64,000 nt of DNA from Saccharospirillum alexandrii (GCF_004000275.1 NZ_RCIP01000002.1:1055782-1119781); one strand, 5' to 3'; numbered from the stretch's first letter, positions 16,719 to 25,378 are shown. Notes: generated by a model not told the origin, from the letters alone. Made by a program: numbers and translations.

Positions 16719-17045
16719 GATTGCCACAGTCTCTGATAGCAATCCACGTTTATTTAATATCGTAAGTGCCTCGGCACATTTTCTAGAAAAAACAATCCAC
16801 TCAGTATCAGTTTGCTTGGTATCTAAGGAAATATTTTCCCATGCTACCGAAACTGGTTTTAGGGAAACGATTTCTTCTTGCGTGAATACTGGATACTCAA
16901 AAGATTCAACATCATTGTCCCGTACCCAGTCTTCCCACATTTCAATATTCGAAATTGCACTATTAAATTTTGACTCGTCACTAAACCAATCAAGCAGCTC
17001 TATTATTCGATTTCTAATTCTTTGCAGAATTACAGTATCAGTCAT
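16713..17045 (-). CDS. cassette-encoded hypothetical protein
   Basis: Protein of 110 residues with no recognised domain. It begins with a helical, amphipathic stretch (RIRNRIIELLDWFSDESKF) and contains TDTEWIVFSRKCAEALTILN. It is acidic and lacks a signal peptide or membrane helix. The stop codon lies inside the R'' box of the following attC, and the ATG is a few bases after another R'-like core (GTTATGTGAG), so it occupies a cassette. AT-rich against the flanking catabolic operons. No ribosome-binding site is obvious, as is common in cassettes. Confidence 0.65.
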   Translation of the reverse strand: MTDTVILQRIRNRIIELLDWFSDESKFNSAISNIEMWEDWVRDNDVESFEYPVFTQEEIVSLKPVSVAWENISLDTKQTDTEWIVFSRKCAEALTILNKRGLLSETVAIT

Positions 17046-17053
17046 AGATTCTC

Positions 17054-17111
17054 ACATAACAGCTTGTTCATCGTCGACTCCGCCCCTTATTCCGGCGGAA
17101 GTTTCACATAA
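17054..17111 (-). other. partial attC-like site at the array edge
   Basis: On the minus strand two identical cores GTTATGTGA lie about 50 bases apart, with a TTCCGCC/GGCGGA hairpin between them. The second core directly precedes the 110-residue cassette gene and looks like an R' box. A matching R'' arm is not clear, so this may be the remains of a deleted cassette. Confidence 0.4.
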
Positions 17112-17226
17112 CCCATAAAGTACGTTCGCTAAGGCCCAGCTACACAGGGCATTAAGCGACATTAGGCTGCCACACCTAAGTGATATCAAAACCAGTAAAA
17201 CCGTCGCTTCAGACGATGATTCCATG

Positions 17227-17531
17227 CATCAGCGTCGTCTGCGACGCATATTCCGGTTTTTCACAGGGATATGCGTCGCGATTCAGTCTTTGATTGCGAT
17301 GAAGTTCACACAGTTACAATTAAGTTTGTAGTAGCTAGCGTCGGTTCAACGGAGTCTCGGGTTCTAGCGCGCGACTGAATGGAACAATAACGTTAGGCGT
17401 GAGAATCGATCAGATTCGCTACCGCCCGGCCGGTTACAGGGCACACCAAGGCAGAATAGGTTGTATTGACACCATGGCACTCTGAGATGAAGTTGGCAAG
17501 TGGTTATGTGGTGAGGGTATCGTTTGCGCCC
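17227..17531. repeat. dispersed repeat, copy B
   Basis: Diverged copy of 2849-3110 (see copy A). It separates the cassette block from the 3' end of the Gfo/Idh/MocA gene, just as copy A separates the HEPN/ParA block from the first catabolic operon. On the minus strand it includes GCCTAAC at about 17393-17399, matching the consensus attC/attI R'' box, but no partner arm was found. The rest of the 17046-17672 gap shows no gene. Confidence 0.7.
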
Positions 17532-17590
17532 TCTCTCCACACTTGCCCTGGTTTGGTTGGGTTCAGGCTATTGAGAAGAACCCTCTCCAC

Positions 17591-17619
17591 AGCTCTCCCC
17601 CATTGGGTGGGAGAGAGCT
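17591..17619. terminator. hairpin downstream of the Gfo/Idh/MocA gene
   Basis: AGCTCTC and CCCA pair with TGGG and GAGAGCT around a short loop, 54 bases beyond the stop of the dehydrogenase gene (read on the minus strand). No T-run. Same position and similar composition as the hairpin at 3231-3256, so both may belong to the repeat family. Confidence 0.4.
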
Positions 17620-17672
17620 GGGTTAGTGGGTGGCGAGTCGCACCCCTGAAGGAGTTTGGACGGGCTTGTGCT

Positions 17673-18794
17673 CTAAGCGGGTTCGAAACCAAAGCCGTTG
17701 TTGGTGATGCGCATGGTTTTGCCTTCCTGAGCGGAGGCTTGAGCGGCCAGGCCGAGAACGACTGCTTTCAAGCCGTCTTCTACGGTGACTTCTACCGCAG
17801 CACCTTCGGTGATGGCTTTGAAAAAGCCCAGGTGCTGGTAGAACGTAGAGCCGTTGTGGTCGCCAGCCTCCAGCAGGGCCGGGTCGACCGGGATGTCGGA
17901 TTCTATTGGGCCTTTGGGGTCGCGCGGGCTCACTATCACCTTGGGAGTTGGTGGCTCGCCCAGGTGGTCGGGCCAGAAGCGGCCGGGGCCGGGCACCAGG
18001 CATTCGACCTTGGCGGTGGGCCCCACGGCGCTGATCTCTTCCTGGTAGCGCGAGCCTTCGGCGAACATGCACAGCTCCAGCATGGCGCGTTTGCCGTTGG
18101 CGAAATTCACGATCACGTAGGCGTTGTCGAGAATGTCGGGCGTTTGGCCGTTGTAGGCTTCATCGAGGTGGTTAACATCCTGACCGGCACTGGCCATCAC
18201 TGAGGTCGCTTCGCTTTCGAGCAGCAACCGCATCAAATCGAAGAAGTGGCAGCATTTTTCGACCAGGGTACCGCCGGTGTTGGCGTTGAATCGGTTCCAG
18301 TCGCCCACTTTCGGCAAAAACGGAAAGCGATGTTCGCGAATGCTGAGCATCGATACGGGCCCGGCATCAACCGCTTGTACGTGTTCACGCAAGCGAGTCA
18401 CCGGGGGCATGTAGCGGTATTCCATGGCCACCCAAACCGGGGCCGGGTGCGCCGCCACAGCCGCGCGGACGGGCTCTACGTCGTCGATGCGGGTGACCAG
18501 CGGCTTTTCGATGAGAATCGGCAGTTGGGTGTGGGCCAGCAGGGTCAGTAACTGGTCGGCATGGCAATGGTTCGGGCTGGCAACCAGCAGGGCATCGAGA
18601 TCGGTCCGGGCACACAGGGCCTCGACCGAATCGACAAAGCTGGCACCGGGCACCAGTTGAGCACAGGCATCGCGCATGGCTGCGTCGGGTTCAAAAATTG
18701 CGACCACCTCAGCGCCTTCTATTAGCGCCAGATTACGCAGGTGTTCCTGCCCCATCATGCCGCATCCCAAAACGCCGTATCGAACCTGTGCCAT
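17673..18794 (-). CDS. Gfo/Idh/MocA family NAD(P)-dependent oxidoreductase
   Basis: Protein of 373 residues. The N-terminal Rossmann fold is marked by YGVLGCGMMGQEHL (GxGxxG dinucleotide motif). The second catalytic strand contains LIEKPLVT, the EKP motif of the family, whose lysine is catalytic. The C-terminal domain is the usual open beta-sheet substrate domain. Members oxidise or reduce sugars, inositols and related polyols. ATG 18794 has GGAG at good spacing; GTG 18806 would have none. It ends a unit with the GntR gene upstream, and the nearby aldo/keto reductase and TRAP transporter suggest a sugar or polyhydroxy-acid route. Confidence 0.92.
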   Translation of the reverse strand: MAQVRYGVLGCGMMGQEHLRNLALIEGAEVVAIFEPDAAMRDACAQLVPGASFVDSVEALCARTDLDALLVASPNHCHADQLLTLLAHTQLPILIEKPLVTRIDDVEPVRAAVAAHPAPVWVAMEYRYMPPVTRLREHVQAVDAGPVSMLSIREHRFPFLPKVGDWNRFNANTGGTLVEKCCHFFDLMRLLLESEATSVMASAGQDVNHLDEAYNGQTPDILDNAYVIVNFANGKRAMLELCMFAEGSRYQEEISAVGPTAKVECLVPGPGRFWPDHLGEPPTPKVIVSPRDPKGPIESDIPVDPALLEAGDHNGSTFYQHLGFFKAITEGAAVEVTVEDGLKAVVLGLAAQASAQEGKTMRITNNGFGFEPA

Positions 18795-18910
18795 TGCGTA
18801 CTCCACTGTTGTGACTGTTTACTGAGACAAATAAGTGCATTTAAGTGATGTTCAAACGTCGCCCACAGGCAACATGAACCATTCAACAGAACGGCCCGTT
18901 ACCAAACGCC

Positions 18911-19663
18911 TTACGACAAACGGGAAATGTAACGAACCACGGTCGGGTCGAACCAGGTGTAGGAAAATTCTTCAACCCGATCGTTGCTCGACCAGCTCAG
19001 CCGTTCTACAAACCCCAGCATCGTATCGGGTGCTTTGCCGAGCAGGTCGGCCACCCAGCCTGGCGCGCCGGTGCAACTGATGCGGTCTTCAATGTGGGTG
19101 ATCCAGAAATCGAAGTGATCGCGATAGTGTTTGTACAAACTTTCCAGTAGCTTCTCGGCACTTAGCGCAGGGTCGTGCTGCTGATCGAGCCATATTTCCT
19201 CGGCGGCCGCCGGTGTCTGGTTCAGGTAACGCAACCGGCGGATACACCACAGCGGTGTGTTACTCTCCAACCCGAGCTGACCGGCCACGTAGGGGTTCTC
19301 GGCCGCTGTTACGCTGAGCGTATCGGCATTGGGCATGCCCCCGCCTTCCAGCAATTCGAGCCGGAACAGTTGATACACGGCCCGGTTGTTCAGCGTGGCT
19401 TTGACATAGGTGCCCGAGCCCTGGCGACGCTCAAGCATGCCGTCGCTTTCCAGTTTGGACAGCGCCTTGCGCAAGGTTCCAATGGCCACCCCCAGCTGGG
19501 TGGCGAGATCGGCCTCAATCGGCAGGCGTTCGCCAATCTGGTAATGGCCGGCGGCGATTTCGCGGTGCAGCAATTCGCTGATCTGAATATACAATGGCAG
19601 GCGTTTGGTCTGCTTCTTACCGGATGATGCACTGCCTGACATTTTCGGGGTTGTTGTGGTCAT
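18911..19663 (-). CDS. GntR family transcriptional regulator (HutC/UTRA type)
   Basis: Protein of 250 residues. Winged helix at about residues 22-90 (IGERLPIEADLATQLGVAIG, TLRKALSKLESDGMLERRQG), then a UTRA-type effector domain with the chorismate-lyase-like fold (VERLSWSSNDRVEEFSYTWF). It probably represses the surrounding catabolic genes until the inducer is present. A motif 21 bases upstream of its start recurs twice in the tauD-like/TRAP divergent region, which supports autoregulation and control of those genes. The downstream dehydrogenase gene is probably co-transcribed. Confidence 0.92.
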   Translation of the reverse strand: MTTTTPKMSGSASSGKKQTKRLPLYIQISELLHREIAAGHYQIGERLPIEADLATQLGVAIGTLRKALSKLESDGMLERRQGSGTYVKATLNNRAVYQLFRLELLEGGGMPNADTLSVTAAENPYVAGQLGLESNTPLWCIRRLRYLNQTPAAAEEIWLDQQHDPALSAEKLLESLYKHYRDHFDFWITHIEDRISCTGAPGWVADLLGKAPDTMLGFVERLSWSSNDRVEEFSYTWFDPTVVRYISRLS

Positions 19664-19683
19664 TGTTGTTACCCTGATCAGTG

Positions 19684-19708
19684 AAATTCATTCACTATTC
19701 ATTTACAT
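19684..19708. promoter_or_regulatory. putative GntR operator, copy 1
   Basis: Contains AAATTCAT, a pyrimidine, CACTATT, C or G, then ATTTAC, in the 131-base gap between the GntR gene and the divergent aldo/keto reductase. The same motif occurs at 22149-22171 (inverted) and 22194-22218, differing at one or two positions. Placement beside the regulator gene and recurrence at a second promoter region argue that it is the regulator's binding site (inference). Confidence 0.65.
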
Positions 19709-19794
19709 GTTGAGCATACCTTGTTAGGGTGCGAATGCCAACATTTCTGACTCATTGCCAACAATAAGGGCCTGATCGCCCAGTGGAGAACACC

Positions 19795-20700
19795 ATGCAA
19801 CGCATTCACCTTCCCAACACCGACGTCGAACTGAGCCGGCTGGTTTATGGCGTCTGGCGCCTGGCCGATGATCAGGATACCTCGGTCGACCATGTTCGTG
19901 CCAAAATCGATGCGGCTCTGGCCGAAGGCATCACCACGTTCGACCACGCCGACATCTATGGCAACTACGAATGCGAGATCCTGTTCGGCACTGCTCTGGC
20001 GGCCGACCCCGCGCTGCGCGATAAAATGGAACTGATCAGCAAGTGCGACATTGCCCTGGCCACCGACAAGTTCCCGAACCGTCGCGTCAAACACTACGAC
20101 ACCAGCGCCGGGTACATTAACGCCAGCGTCGATAACAGCCTGAGCCACCTGCACACTGACCACTTGGACCTGTTGCTGATTCACCGGCCAGACCCATTGA
20201 TGGATGCGGCCGAGACCGGTGCCGCCCTCGATGCGCTGATCGACAGCGGGAAAATCCGCGCCGTCGGCGTCTCCAACTTTGGGGTTCACGAGTGGCGTTT
20301 GCTGCAGGCGAACATGAAGCACCGTCTGTGCGTTAACCAGATCGAGATGAGCGTACTGGAACGCAGCGCCTTCACCGACGGCACCCTGGCCGCGATGCAA
20401 CTCGACCAGATACAGGCCATGGCCTGGTCACCCCTGGCCGGCGGCCAGATCTTCGGTTCCGATGACGCGGCTAAACGCGTGCGCCCATTGCTCGAAGACG
20501 TCGCCCAATCCAAAGCCCAGGGCCGCGTCGACCTCGCCGCGTTTGCCTGGCTGCTGGCTCACCCGGCTGGCATTCTGCCCGTTGTCGGCACCAATAACAT
20601 CGAGCGCATCAAAGGTCTGGCACAGGCCATGGACATCACGATTGACCGCGAGACCTGGTTCGAAATCTGGACCGCTGCTGCGGGGCAGGAAGTGCCTTGA
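19795..20700 (+). CDS. aldo/keto reductase (YdhF-like)
   Basis: Protein of 301 residues, a single (alpha/beta)8 barrel. The catalytic tetrad is visible: D50 and Y55 in FDHADIYGNYECE, K83 in ISKCDIA, H130 in LLLIHRPDP. The DHADIYG and ISKC segments resemble E. coli YdhF. It would reduce an aldehyde or ketone with NADPH. ATG 19795 with GGAG six bases upstream was preferred to GTG 19783. Divergent from the GntR gene with an operator-like motif between them, and followed by a clear terminator, so it is a single-gene transcript in the same regulon. Confidence 0.93.
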   Translation: MQRIHLPNTDVELSRLVYGVWRLADDQDTSVDHVRAKIDAALAEGITTFDHADIYGNYECEILFGTALAADPALRDKMELISKCDIALATDKFPNRRVKHYDTSAGYINASVDNSLSHLHTDHLDLLLIHRPDPLMDAAETGAALDALIDSGKIRAVGVSNFGVHEWRLLQANMKHRLCVNQIEMSVLERSAFTDGTLAAMQLDQIQAMAWSPLAGGQIFGSDDAAKRVRPLLEDVAQSKAQGRVDLAAFAWLLAHPAGILPVVGTNNIERIKGLAQAMDITIDRETWFEIWTAAAGQEVP

Positions 20701-20721
20701 AGGCTAACTTCCAGAGAAGAA

Positions 20722-20748
20722 AAAGGCGCGTTTTCACGCGCCTTTTTT
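20722..20748 (+). terminator. rho-independent terminator after the aldo/keto reductase gene
   Basis: AAGGCGCG, loop TTTTCA, CGCGCC then TTTTTT, 22 bases past the stop. Strong GC stem followed by a T-run. Confidence 0.9.
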
Positions 20749-21072
20749 AGTTCGTTGGAGGCTACTTGTTCTTATTCGACTCCGGCCGCGCCGGCCAATC
20801 GAACAAACTTAAAACTTTCGCTGTGAAGCTAAGAAACGTTGATGCAACCTCATTCAAAAGGTCACCGGCGTTGCTTCACTGAACAGCAGGCAGGACGCCT
20901 GCGGTAGGGATGATGGGGCATGGAAGCCCCTTCAGACCGGGAGAAGGGAAGGAACGGCGGGGGCCTGAACGACTGACACCAAAGCCTACCGTACAGGAAG
21001 CAAACCCAACCACAGACAAACACGACTGGCACTGAAGCCTACCGTGCCAGGAGCAACCACCGCCGCTAACGA
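20749..21072. other. gene-free region with a short imperfect tandem repeat
   Basis: No gene seen. Near the end two units, AAAGCCTACCGTACAGGAAG (about 20983-21002) and GAAGCCTACCGTGCCAGGAG (about 21034-21054), repeat at a spacing of about 50 bases. Small stems occur at GCAGGACGCCTGC and GGGGCATGGAAGCCCC. It lies beyond the stop of the tauD-like gene on the minus strand and may serve as its 3' untranslated region. Confidence 0.4.
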
Positions 21073-22053
21073 TCACTTGTAGGAGATAGACGCCAGAATA
21101 CTGCGCTCGCCTTTAAAGGGCTGGCGCGCGTGGAGGACGGTGTAGTTGCTGATCCAGAGCACGTCGCCATCTTGCCATTTGAAGTTGACGCATAACTCAT
21201 CCATGGCTTTAACGGTGGCATCCATGACTTCGGGGTCCATGTACTCGCCGGAACCGGTGGTAACCGCTTTGGTGCCTACGTTGCGGCTGTCATTCCAGCC
21301 GGTATAGACCGCCAGCACGGCGTTAAAGAACACCTTTTGCCGGGTTTCTTTGTCGAATTGAATGGCTGGCAGCACGCGGGTGCGCGTCAGCAAATTGCCA
21401 TTGTCGAGCCATTCCCAGTCCATGCCGGCCTCGGTCATCACGCGTTCGGCGTCTTCGCGAGTCTGCACCTGGAAGGTGTCTTTCCAGGAGCGGCCAATGG
21501 CCGAACCCTTGTCGGTCACTTCCGGCATGACGCGGTTGTAGCGCACGCCTTCTTTTTCCAGGCGCTCGGCGAATTCCGGGTTGATGTCGCTAAAGGCGCG
21601 ATAGATCTCGCCCGAGTGCAGAATTGAGGTTGCACCGCCCTCTTCGGCGGCTTTTTCGCAGTAGAAAAAGATGTACCCCGGCGGGTTCGGTACCTGGGCC
21701 ATTTCATGGTGAAACGGAATGGTCTCAGACGCCGGTGATTCGTTGGCCGTTACGATGCGCGACGCCGTGACCTGGTTGCGCGGAGCCGCGCCGCCGACGT
21801 AGGGCATGTTCTTGAAGGAGGTGTGATCCAGATGGCGTTCAAAAGCATCGGCATCGGTGACCGGGAAACCGCGAAACAGGATGGCACCGTGCTCAATCAA
21901 CTGGGCTTTCAGGGCTTCCTGCTGCTCAGAGACCCAGGCATCGAAGGCGCTGGCGTCATTGGCTACTGCGTCGTTGTGCGGTGCTACTACCAGCGGAAAA
22001 TCCCGGCCATTGACCTGTTTTTGCTCGGGTATGTGATCGATTTTTATTGTCAT
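21073..22053 (-). CDS. TauD/TfdA family Fe(II)/2-oxoglutarate dioxygenase
   Basis: Protein of 326 residues. The iron-binding facial triad is recognisable: FHHEMAQ supplies the H-x-E pair and VLHARQPF the distal histidine. The following RSILASI holds the arginine that binds 2-oxoglutarate. Family members hydroxylate sulfonates, aryloxyalkanoates, carnitine-type compounds or small acids. ATG 22053 has CCAGGAGG at ideal spacing; the longer frame runs into the operator region. It is divergent from the second TRAP operon, and both share the operator motifs, so it probably acts on the imported compound. Confidence 0.9.
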   Translation of the reverse strand: MTIKIDHIPEQKQVNGRDFPLVVAPHNDAVANDASAFDAWVSEQQEALKAQLIEHGAILFRGFPVTDADAFERHLDHTSFKNMPYVGGAAPRNQVTASRIVTANESPASETIPFHHEMAQVPNPPGYIFFYCEKAAEEGGATSILHSGEIYRAFSDINPEFAERLEKEGVRYNRVMPEVTDKGSAIGRSWKDTFQVQTREDAERVMTEAGMDWEWLDNGNLLTRTRVLPAIQFDKETRQKVFFNAVLAVYTGWNDSRNVGTKAVTTGSGEYMDPEVMDATVKAMDELCVNFKWQDGDVLWISNYTVLHARQPFKGERSILASISYK

Positions 22054-22148
22054 GCTGCCTCCTGGATGGACGGTCGGGCTGCCTGAAACCGGCACGCACC
22101 GCACTCTGAGCCTGTGATAACACCACTCTAGCAACCTGAATTTAAAAA

Positions 22149-22171
22149 GTAAATCAATAGTGAATGAATTT
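22149..22171. promoter_or_regulatory. putative GntR operator, copy 2 (inverted)
   Basis: Reverse complement of the motif at 19684-19708: GTAAATCAATAGTG followed by AATGAATTT. It faces copy 3 across 22 bases in the gap between the tauD-like gene and the TRAP operon. A pair of oppositely oriented sites would suit control of two divergent promoters. Confidence 0.65.
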
Positions 22172-22193
22172 ATTCCGAACACCATTCGCGAAA

Positions 22194-22218
22194 AAATTCA
22201 TCCACTATTGATTTACAT
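22194..22218. promoter_or_regulatory. putative GntR operator, copy 3
   Basis: AAATTCATCCACTATT followed by GATTTACAT, differing from copy 1 at two bases. It is 96 bases before the start of the TRAP small-permease gene. The rest of the 22054-22314 divergent gap shows no gene. Confidence 0.65.
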
Positions 22219-22314
22219 CAAGTAAAAGGGCTGTTAACGTTTTCACTGCCCTGATGAGAGAGGTTCAACAATGACAACAATGAACCGGCATCCGGCACAC
22301 CCAGGTGTTCTGCT

Positions 22315-22878
22315 ATGAACGCCCTGCTGTTGCCGTTGAAAGCCCTGATGTTTCTGAACACCGCCATTGCCAAGGTTGGCAAGTTCCTCGCGTGGATCTG
22401 CGTGACCCTGATGGTGTCGTCCATCCTGTTTCAGGTGGTGATGCGTTATGTGTTCAATAACGCCCAGCCCTGGCCCGAAGAAGTGGCCCGCGCCTTTATG
22501 ATCTGGATGATGGCGCTGGTGGCTGCTGCGGCTTACCGAGAAGGCTCATTCGTTGCCATTGAAATGCTGCACGATTTTCTGCCACGCGTTGTCGCTGCGC
22601 TGCTGAAGATAGTGCTCTACGTCGCCGCACTGATCATTCTGTATTACCTGTTCACCATGGGGCTGGAGTTTTTTCAGCGTGGTTTTCGCACCCGTGCAGC
22701 CAGCTTCAACCTTCCGCGCGCCTGGATCTACCTGGCCATGCCCGTTTGTTTTGGCACCATGATTCTGGTCAACATTGAACTGCTGCTGAAAGAAACCGGC
22801 GCTCTGCTGTTTCGTGATTTCAACGACCGGCTTGGCATTAAACCCAAACACGGCAGAGCCCAGCTGGCGATGGAGTAA
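22315..22878 (+). CDS. TRAP transporter small permease (DctQ family)
   Basis: Protein of 187 residues with four membrane helices. DctQ features include FQVVMRYVFNNAQPWPEEVA after helix 1 and FMIWMMALVAAAAYREGSFV in helix 2. First gene of a complete TRAP operon (small permease, large permease, binding protein), five bases before the next gene. Probably controlled by the GntR protein through the upstream motifs. Confidence 0.92.
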   Translation: MNALLLPLKALMFLNTAIAKVGKFLAWICVTLMVSSILFQVVMRYVFNNAQPWPEEVARAFMIWMMALVAAAAYREGSFVAIEMLHDFLPRVVAALLKIVLYVAALIILYYLFTMGLEFFQRGFRTRAASFNLPRAWIYLAMPVCFGTMILVNIELLLKETGALLFRDFNDRLGIKPKHGRAQLAME

Positions 22879-22883
22879 ACAGT

Positions 22884-24182
22884 ATGTTGATTCTCTTTTT
22901 ACCTCTGTTTTTGATCGTGCTGCTAATTGGCATGCCGGTGTTTTTTGCCACCCTGTTTGCCCCCGGTTTTATGCTGCTGTGGGAAGGCATGGACCGCGAT
23001 TTGCCGCTGTTGTTTCGCAACATCTATAACGGCATCGACTCTTTTCCGCTGATGGCGATTCCGTTTTTCATGCTCGCCGGTGAGCTGATGAACCGGGGCG
23101 GCATTACGTTTCGACTGGTGGATTTTTCGCAGGCGTTCATCGGCCATGTTCGTGGCGGCCTGGCTCACGTGAACATCATGTCGAGCATGTTGTTTGCCGG
23201 CCTTTCCGGCTCGGCCGTCGCCGATACCTCGGCCATCGGTTCGATGATGATTCCGGCGATGGAAAAGAACGGCTATAAACGTAAGTTTGCGGCCGCCATT
23301 ACCGCGGCCTCATCCGTCATCGGGCCGATCATTCCGCCTTCCGGCATTATGATTATTTACGCCTACACCATGGAAGTATCAGTCGCCTCATTGTTTGCGG
23401 CCGGTATTGTGCCAGGGGTGTTGATGGGTGCTTCGCTGATGCTCATTACTGCGTTGATGGCCAAGCGCTATGACTTTCCCACCTCTGGCCACAAATACAC
23501 CTGGCCAGAGCGTGCCGGTGCGACCAAGAAAGCGATTCTGCCTTTGCTGACGCCGATCATTATTCTGGGTGGCATTCTGGGCGGTATTTTCACGCCCACT
23601 GAAGCCTCGGCCGTCGCTGTTGCGTACGCCCTGATACTCAGTGTGTGGGTATTGAAATCGGTCAAGCTGACGGAATTGCCATCGGTCTTTGTGCGCAGTG
23701 CCATGGGTTCCGCGGTGGTATTGCTGCTGGTCGGCTCGGCCATGGCGTTTAAGACCGTCGTTAGCCTGTCGCAGTCTGCACAAATGTTGGCCGAGTGGAT
23801 GCTGACGCTGAGCGAGAACGCCTACATCTTGTTGTTTCTAATCAACATCATGCTGTTCATTGTCGGCATGTTTCTCGATGCCGGCCCGGCGATCATTATT
23901 CTCGGCCCGATTCTCGCGCCGATCTTCACATCGATCGGGGTCGACCCGGTGCACTTTGCGATGATCATGAGCGTGAACCTGACCGTTGGGCTGGCGACTC
24001 CGCCGATGGGGCTGGTGCTGTTTGTGGCCTCGAGCGTTTCCGGCGAGCGGGTGGAATCGATCGCCAAGGCTATCCTGCCGTTCCTGGCCGCCGAGATTGC
24101 GGTGATTTTCCTAATCACCTTTGTACCGGAAATTTCACTGACCGTTCCCCGTCTGCTGGGCCTGATGCCTTGGCCCGCATGA
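22884..24182 (+). CDS. TRAP transporter large permease (DctM family)
   Basis: Protein of 432 residues, about twelve membrane helices. It has the family core SGSAVADTSAIGSMMIPAM, then IIPPSGIMIIYAY and a C-terminal GLATPPMGLVLFV. Forms the transport channel with the small permease encoded five bases upstream. Different in sequence from the first TRAP large permease in the window (5551-6876), so the two systems probably carry different substrates. Confidence 0.95.
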   Translation: MLILFLPLFLIVLLIGMPVFFATLFAPGFMLLWEGMDRDLPLLFRNIYNGIDSFPLMAIPFFMLAGELMNRGGITFRLVDFSQAFIGHVRGGLAHVNIMSSMLFAGLSGSAVADTSAIGSMMIPAMEKNGYKRKFAAAITAASSVIGPIIPPSGIMIIYAYTMEVSVASLFAAGIVPGVLMGASLMLITALMAKRYDFPTSGHKYTWPERAGATKKAILPLLTPIIILGGILGGIFTPTEASAVAVAYALILSVWVLKSVKLTELPSVFVRSAMGSAVVLLLVGSAMAFKTVVSLSQSAQMLAEWMLTLSENAYILLFLINIMLFIVGMFLDAGPAIIILGPILAPIFTSIGVDPVHFAMIMSVNLTVGLATPPMGLVLFVASSVSGERVESIAKAILPFLAAEIAVIFLITFVPEISLTVPRLLGLMPWPA

Positions 24183-24277
24183 CGAACGGTGCAACGTCTG
24201 TTGCACACTGAAAGCAAGACCGAAAGCACAACAACCAACAATAAATAACACTACAACGACAACAAGAGGTAAGAGCC

Positions 24278-25357
24278 ATGCGTTTGAATCGCAAGCAAAA
24301 ACTCATCGCAAAATGCGTTGGAGCCGTGACCGGTACTCTGTTAACCCTGGGCATGGGCATTGCCAGCGCGGAAGACTACCGTCTGCGCGCTGTCTCCAAC
24401 GCCAATGAAAACGACGAAGATTACGATGGCCTGGTCGTGTTCAAAGACTTCGTTGAAGCCCAATCCAACGGTGCCATTGAAGTCGACATTTTCCTCGGCA
24501 CCCAGCTGTGCGGTAACGGTACCGAGTGCATGCAAGCCCTGGAAGACGGGTCGGTCGACATCTACATCTCCACCTCCGGTGGTGTGGCCAACATGTATCC
24601 GTACGTTCAGGTGCTGGATCTGCCCTACATTCTGAGCAGCGACCGCATGGCTGAAACCGTGCTGCGCGGTGACTTCACCCGTGAAATGCGCGATGCCATT
24701 CTGGAAGACTCCAACGATCAGGTTCGTCTGATGACCATCGGTAACACGGGCGGCTGGCGCAACTTTGCCAACACCCAGAGAACCGTGCGTACCCCGGAAG
24801 ATCTGGAAGGTCTGAAGATCCGCACGGTGGTCGCCGACCTGCCGCAGGCACTGACCCGTGGCCTGGGCGCCAGCCCGACACCGATCCCCTGGCCAGAGCT
24901 GTTCACCTCACTGCAAACCGGTGTGGTTGAAGGGTCCAAGAACGGCATCACCGACATTATGTCGATGAAATTCCCGGAAGCCGGCCTGCAGTACCTGACG
25001 CTCGACGGTCATGCTTACATGGCGGCCCTGTGGTACATGAACAATGACGTTTTCATGGACATGCCGGAAGACATGCGTCGCGTCGTTGTCGATGGTTTCG
25101 ATGCCCTGCAGCAAGCGACTTTCACGTCACCGAAGCGCAAGTCGATTCAGGCCTATCGTGATTTCGCAGCAGCCGGCGGTGAAGTCTATGTACCCACCCC
25201 GGAAGAGAAAGAGCAATTCCTGCAAGCGGCCACCCCGGCGTTCGACTGGTTTGTCGAGAACATTGAAGACGGCGAAATGTGGCTGGACCTGCTGCGCAGC
25301 GAAGCTGAAAAAGCCGATGCGATGATCAACGAAAGCTACGAGCGCGACCTGAACTAA
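24278..25357 (+). CDS. TRAP transporter substrate-binding protein (DctP family)
   Basis: Protein of 359 residues with a 31-residue signal peptide (basic start, hydrophobic GAVTGTLLTLGMGI, cleavage after ASA). DctP features are EDLEGLKIRTVVADLP, with the conserved substrate-binding arginine, and TPIPWPELFTSLQTGVVEG. It supplies the substrate to the TRAP permease encoded upstream. A strong terminator follows. Nearby enzymes (Gfo/Idh/MocA dehydrogenase, aldo/keto reductase, 2-oxoglutarate dioxygenase) suggest a polyhydroxylated or substituted acid, but the ligand cannot be told from sequence. Confidence 0.93.
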   Translation: MRLNRKQKLIAKCVGAVTGTLLTLGMGIASAEDYRLRAVSNANENDEDYDGLVVFKDFVEAQSNGAIEVDIFLGTQLCGNGTECMQALEDGSVDIYISTSGGVANMYPYVQVLDLPYILSSDRMAETVLRGDFTREMRDAILEDSNDQVRLMTIGNTGGWRNFANTQRTVRTPEDLEGLKIRTVVADLPQALTRGLGASPTPIPWPELFTSLQTGVVEGSKNGITDIMSMKFPEAGLQYLTLDGHAYMAALWYMNNDVFMDMPEDMRRVVVDGFDALQQATFTSPKRKSIQAYRDFAAAGGEVYVPTPEEKEQFLQAATPAFDWFVENIEDGEMWLDLLRSEAEKADAMINESYERDLN

Positions 25358-25378
25358 GAACTCATTATTGCTGCTTTG

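Noticed and set aside
20983-21054. Two similar 20-base units considered as a CRISPR fragment
   Set aside because: Only two imperfect copies, no third repeat, no palindromic repeat and no cas genes nearby.
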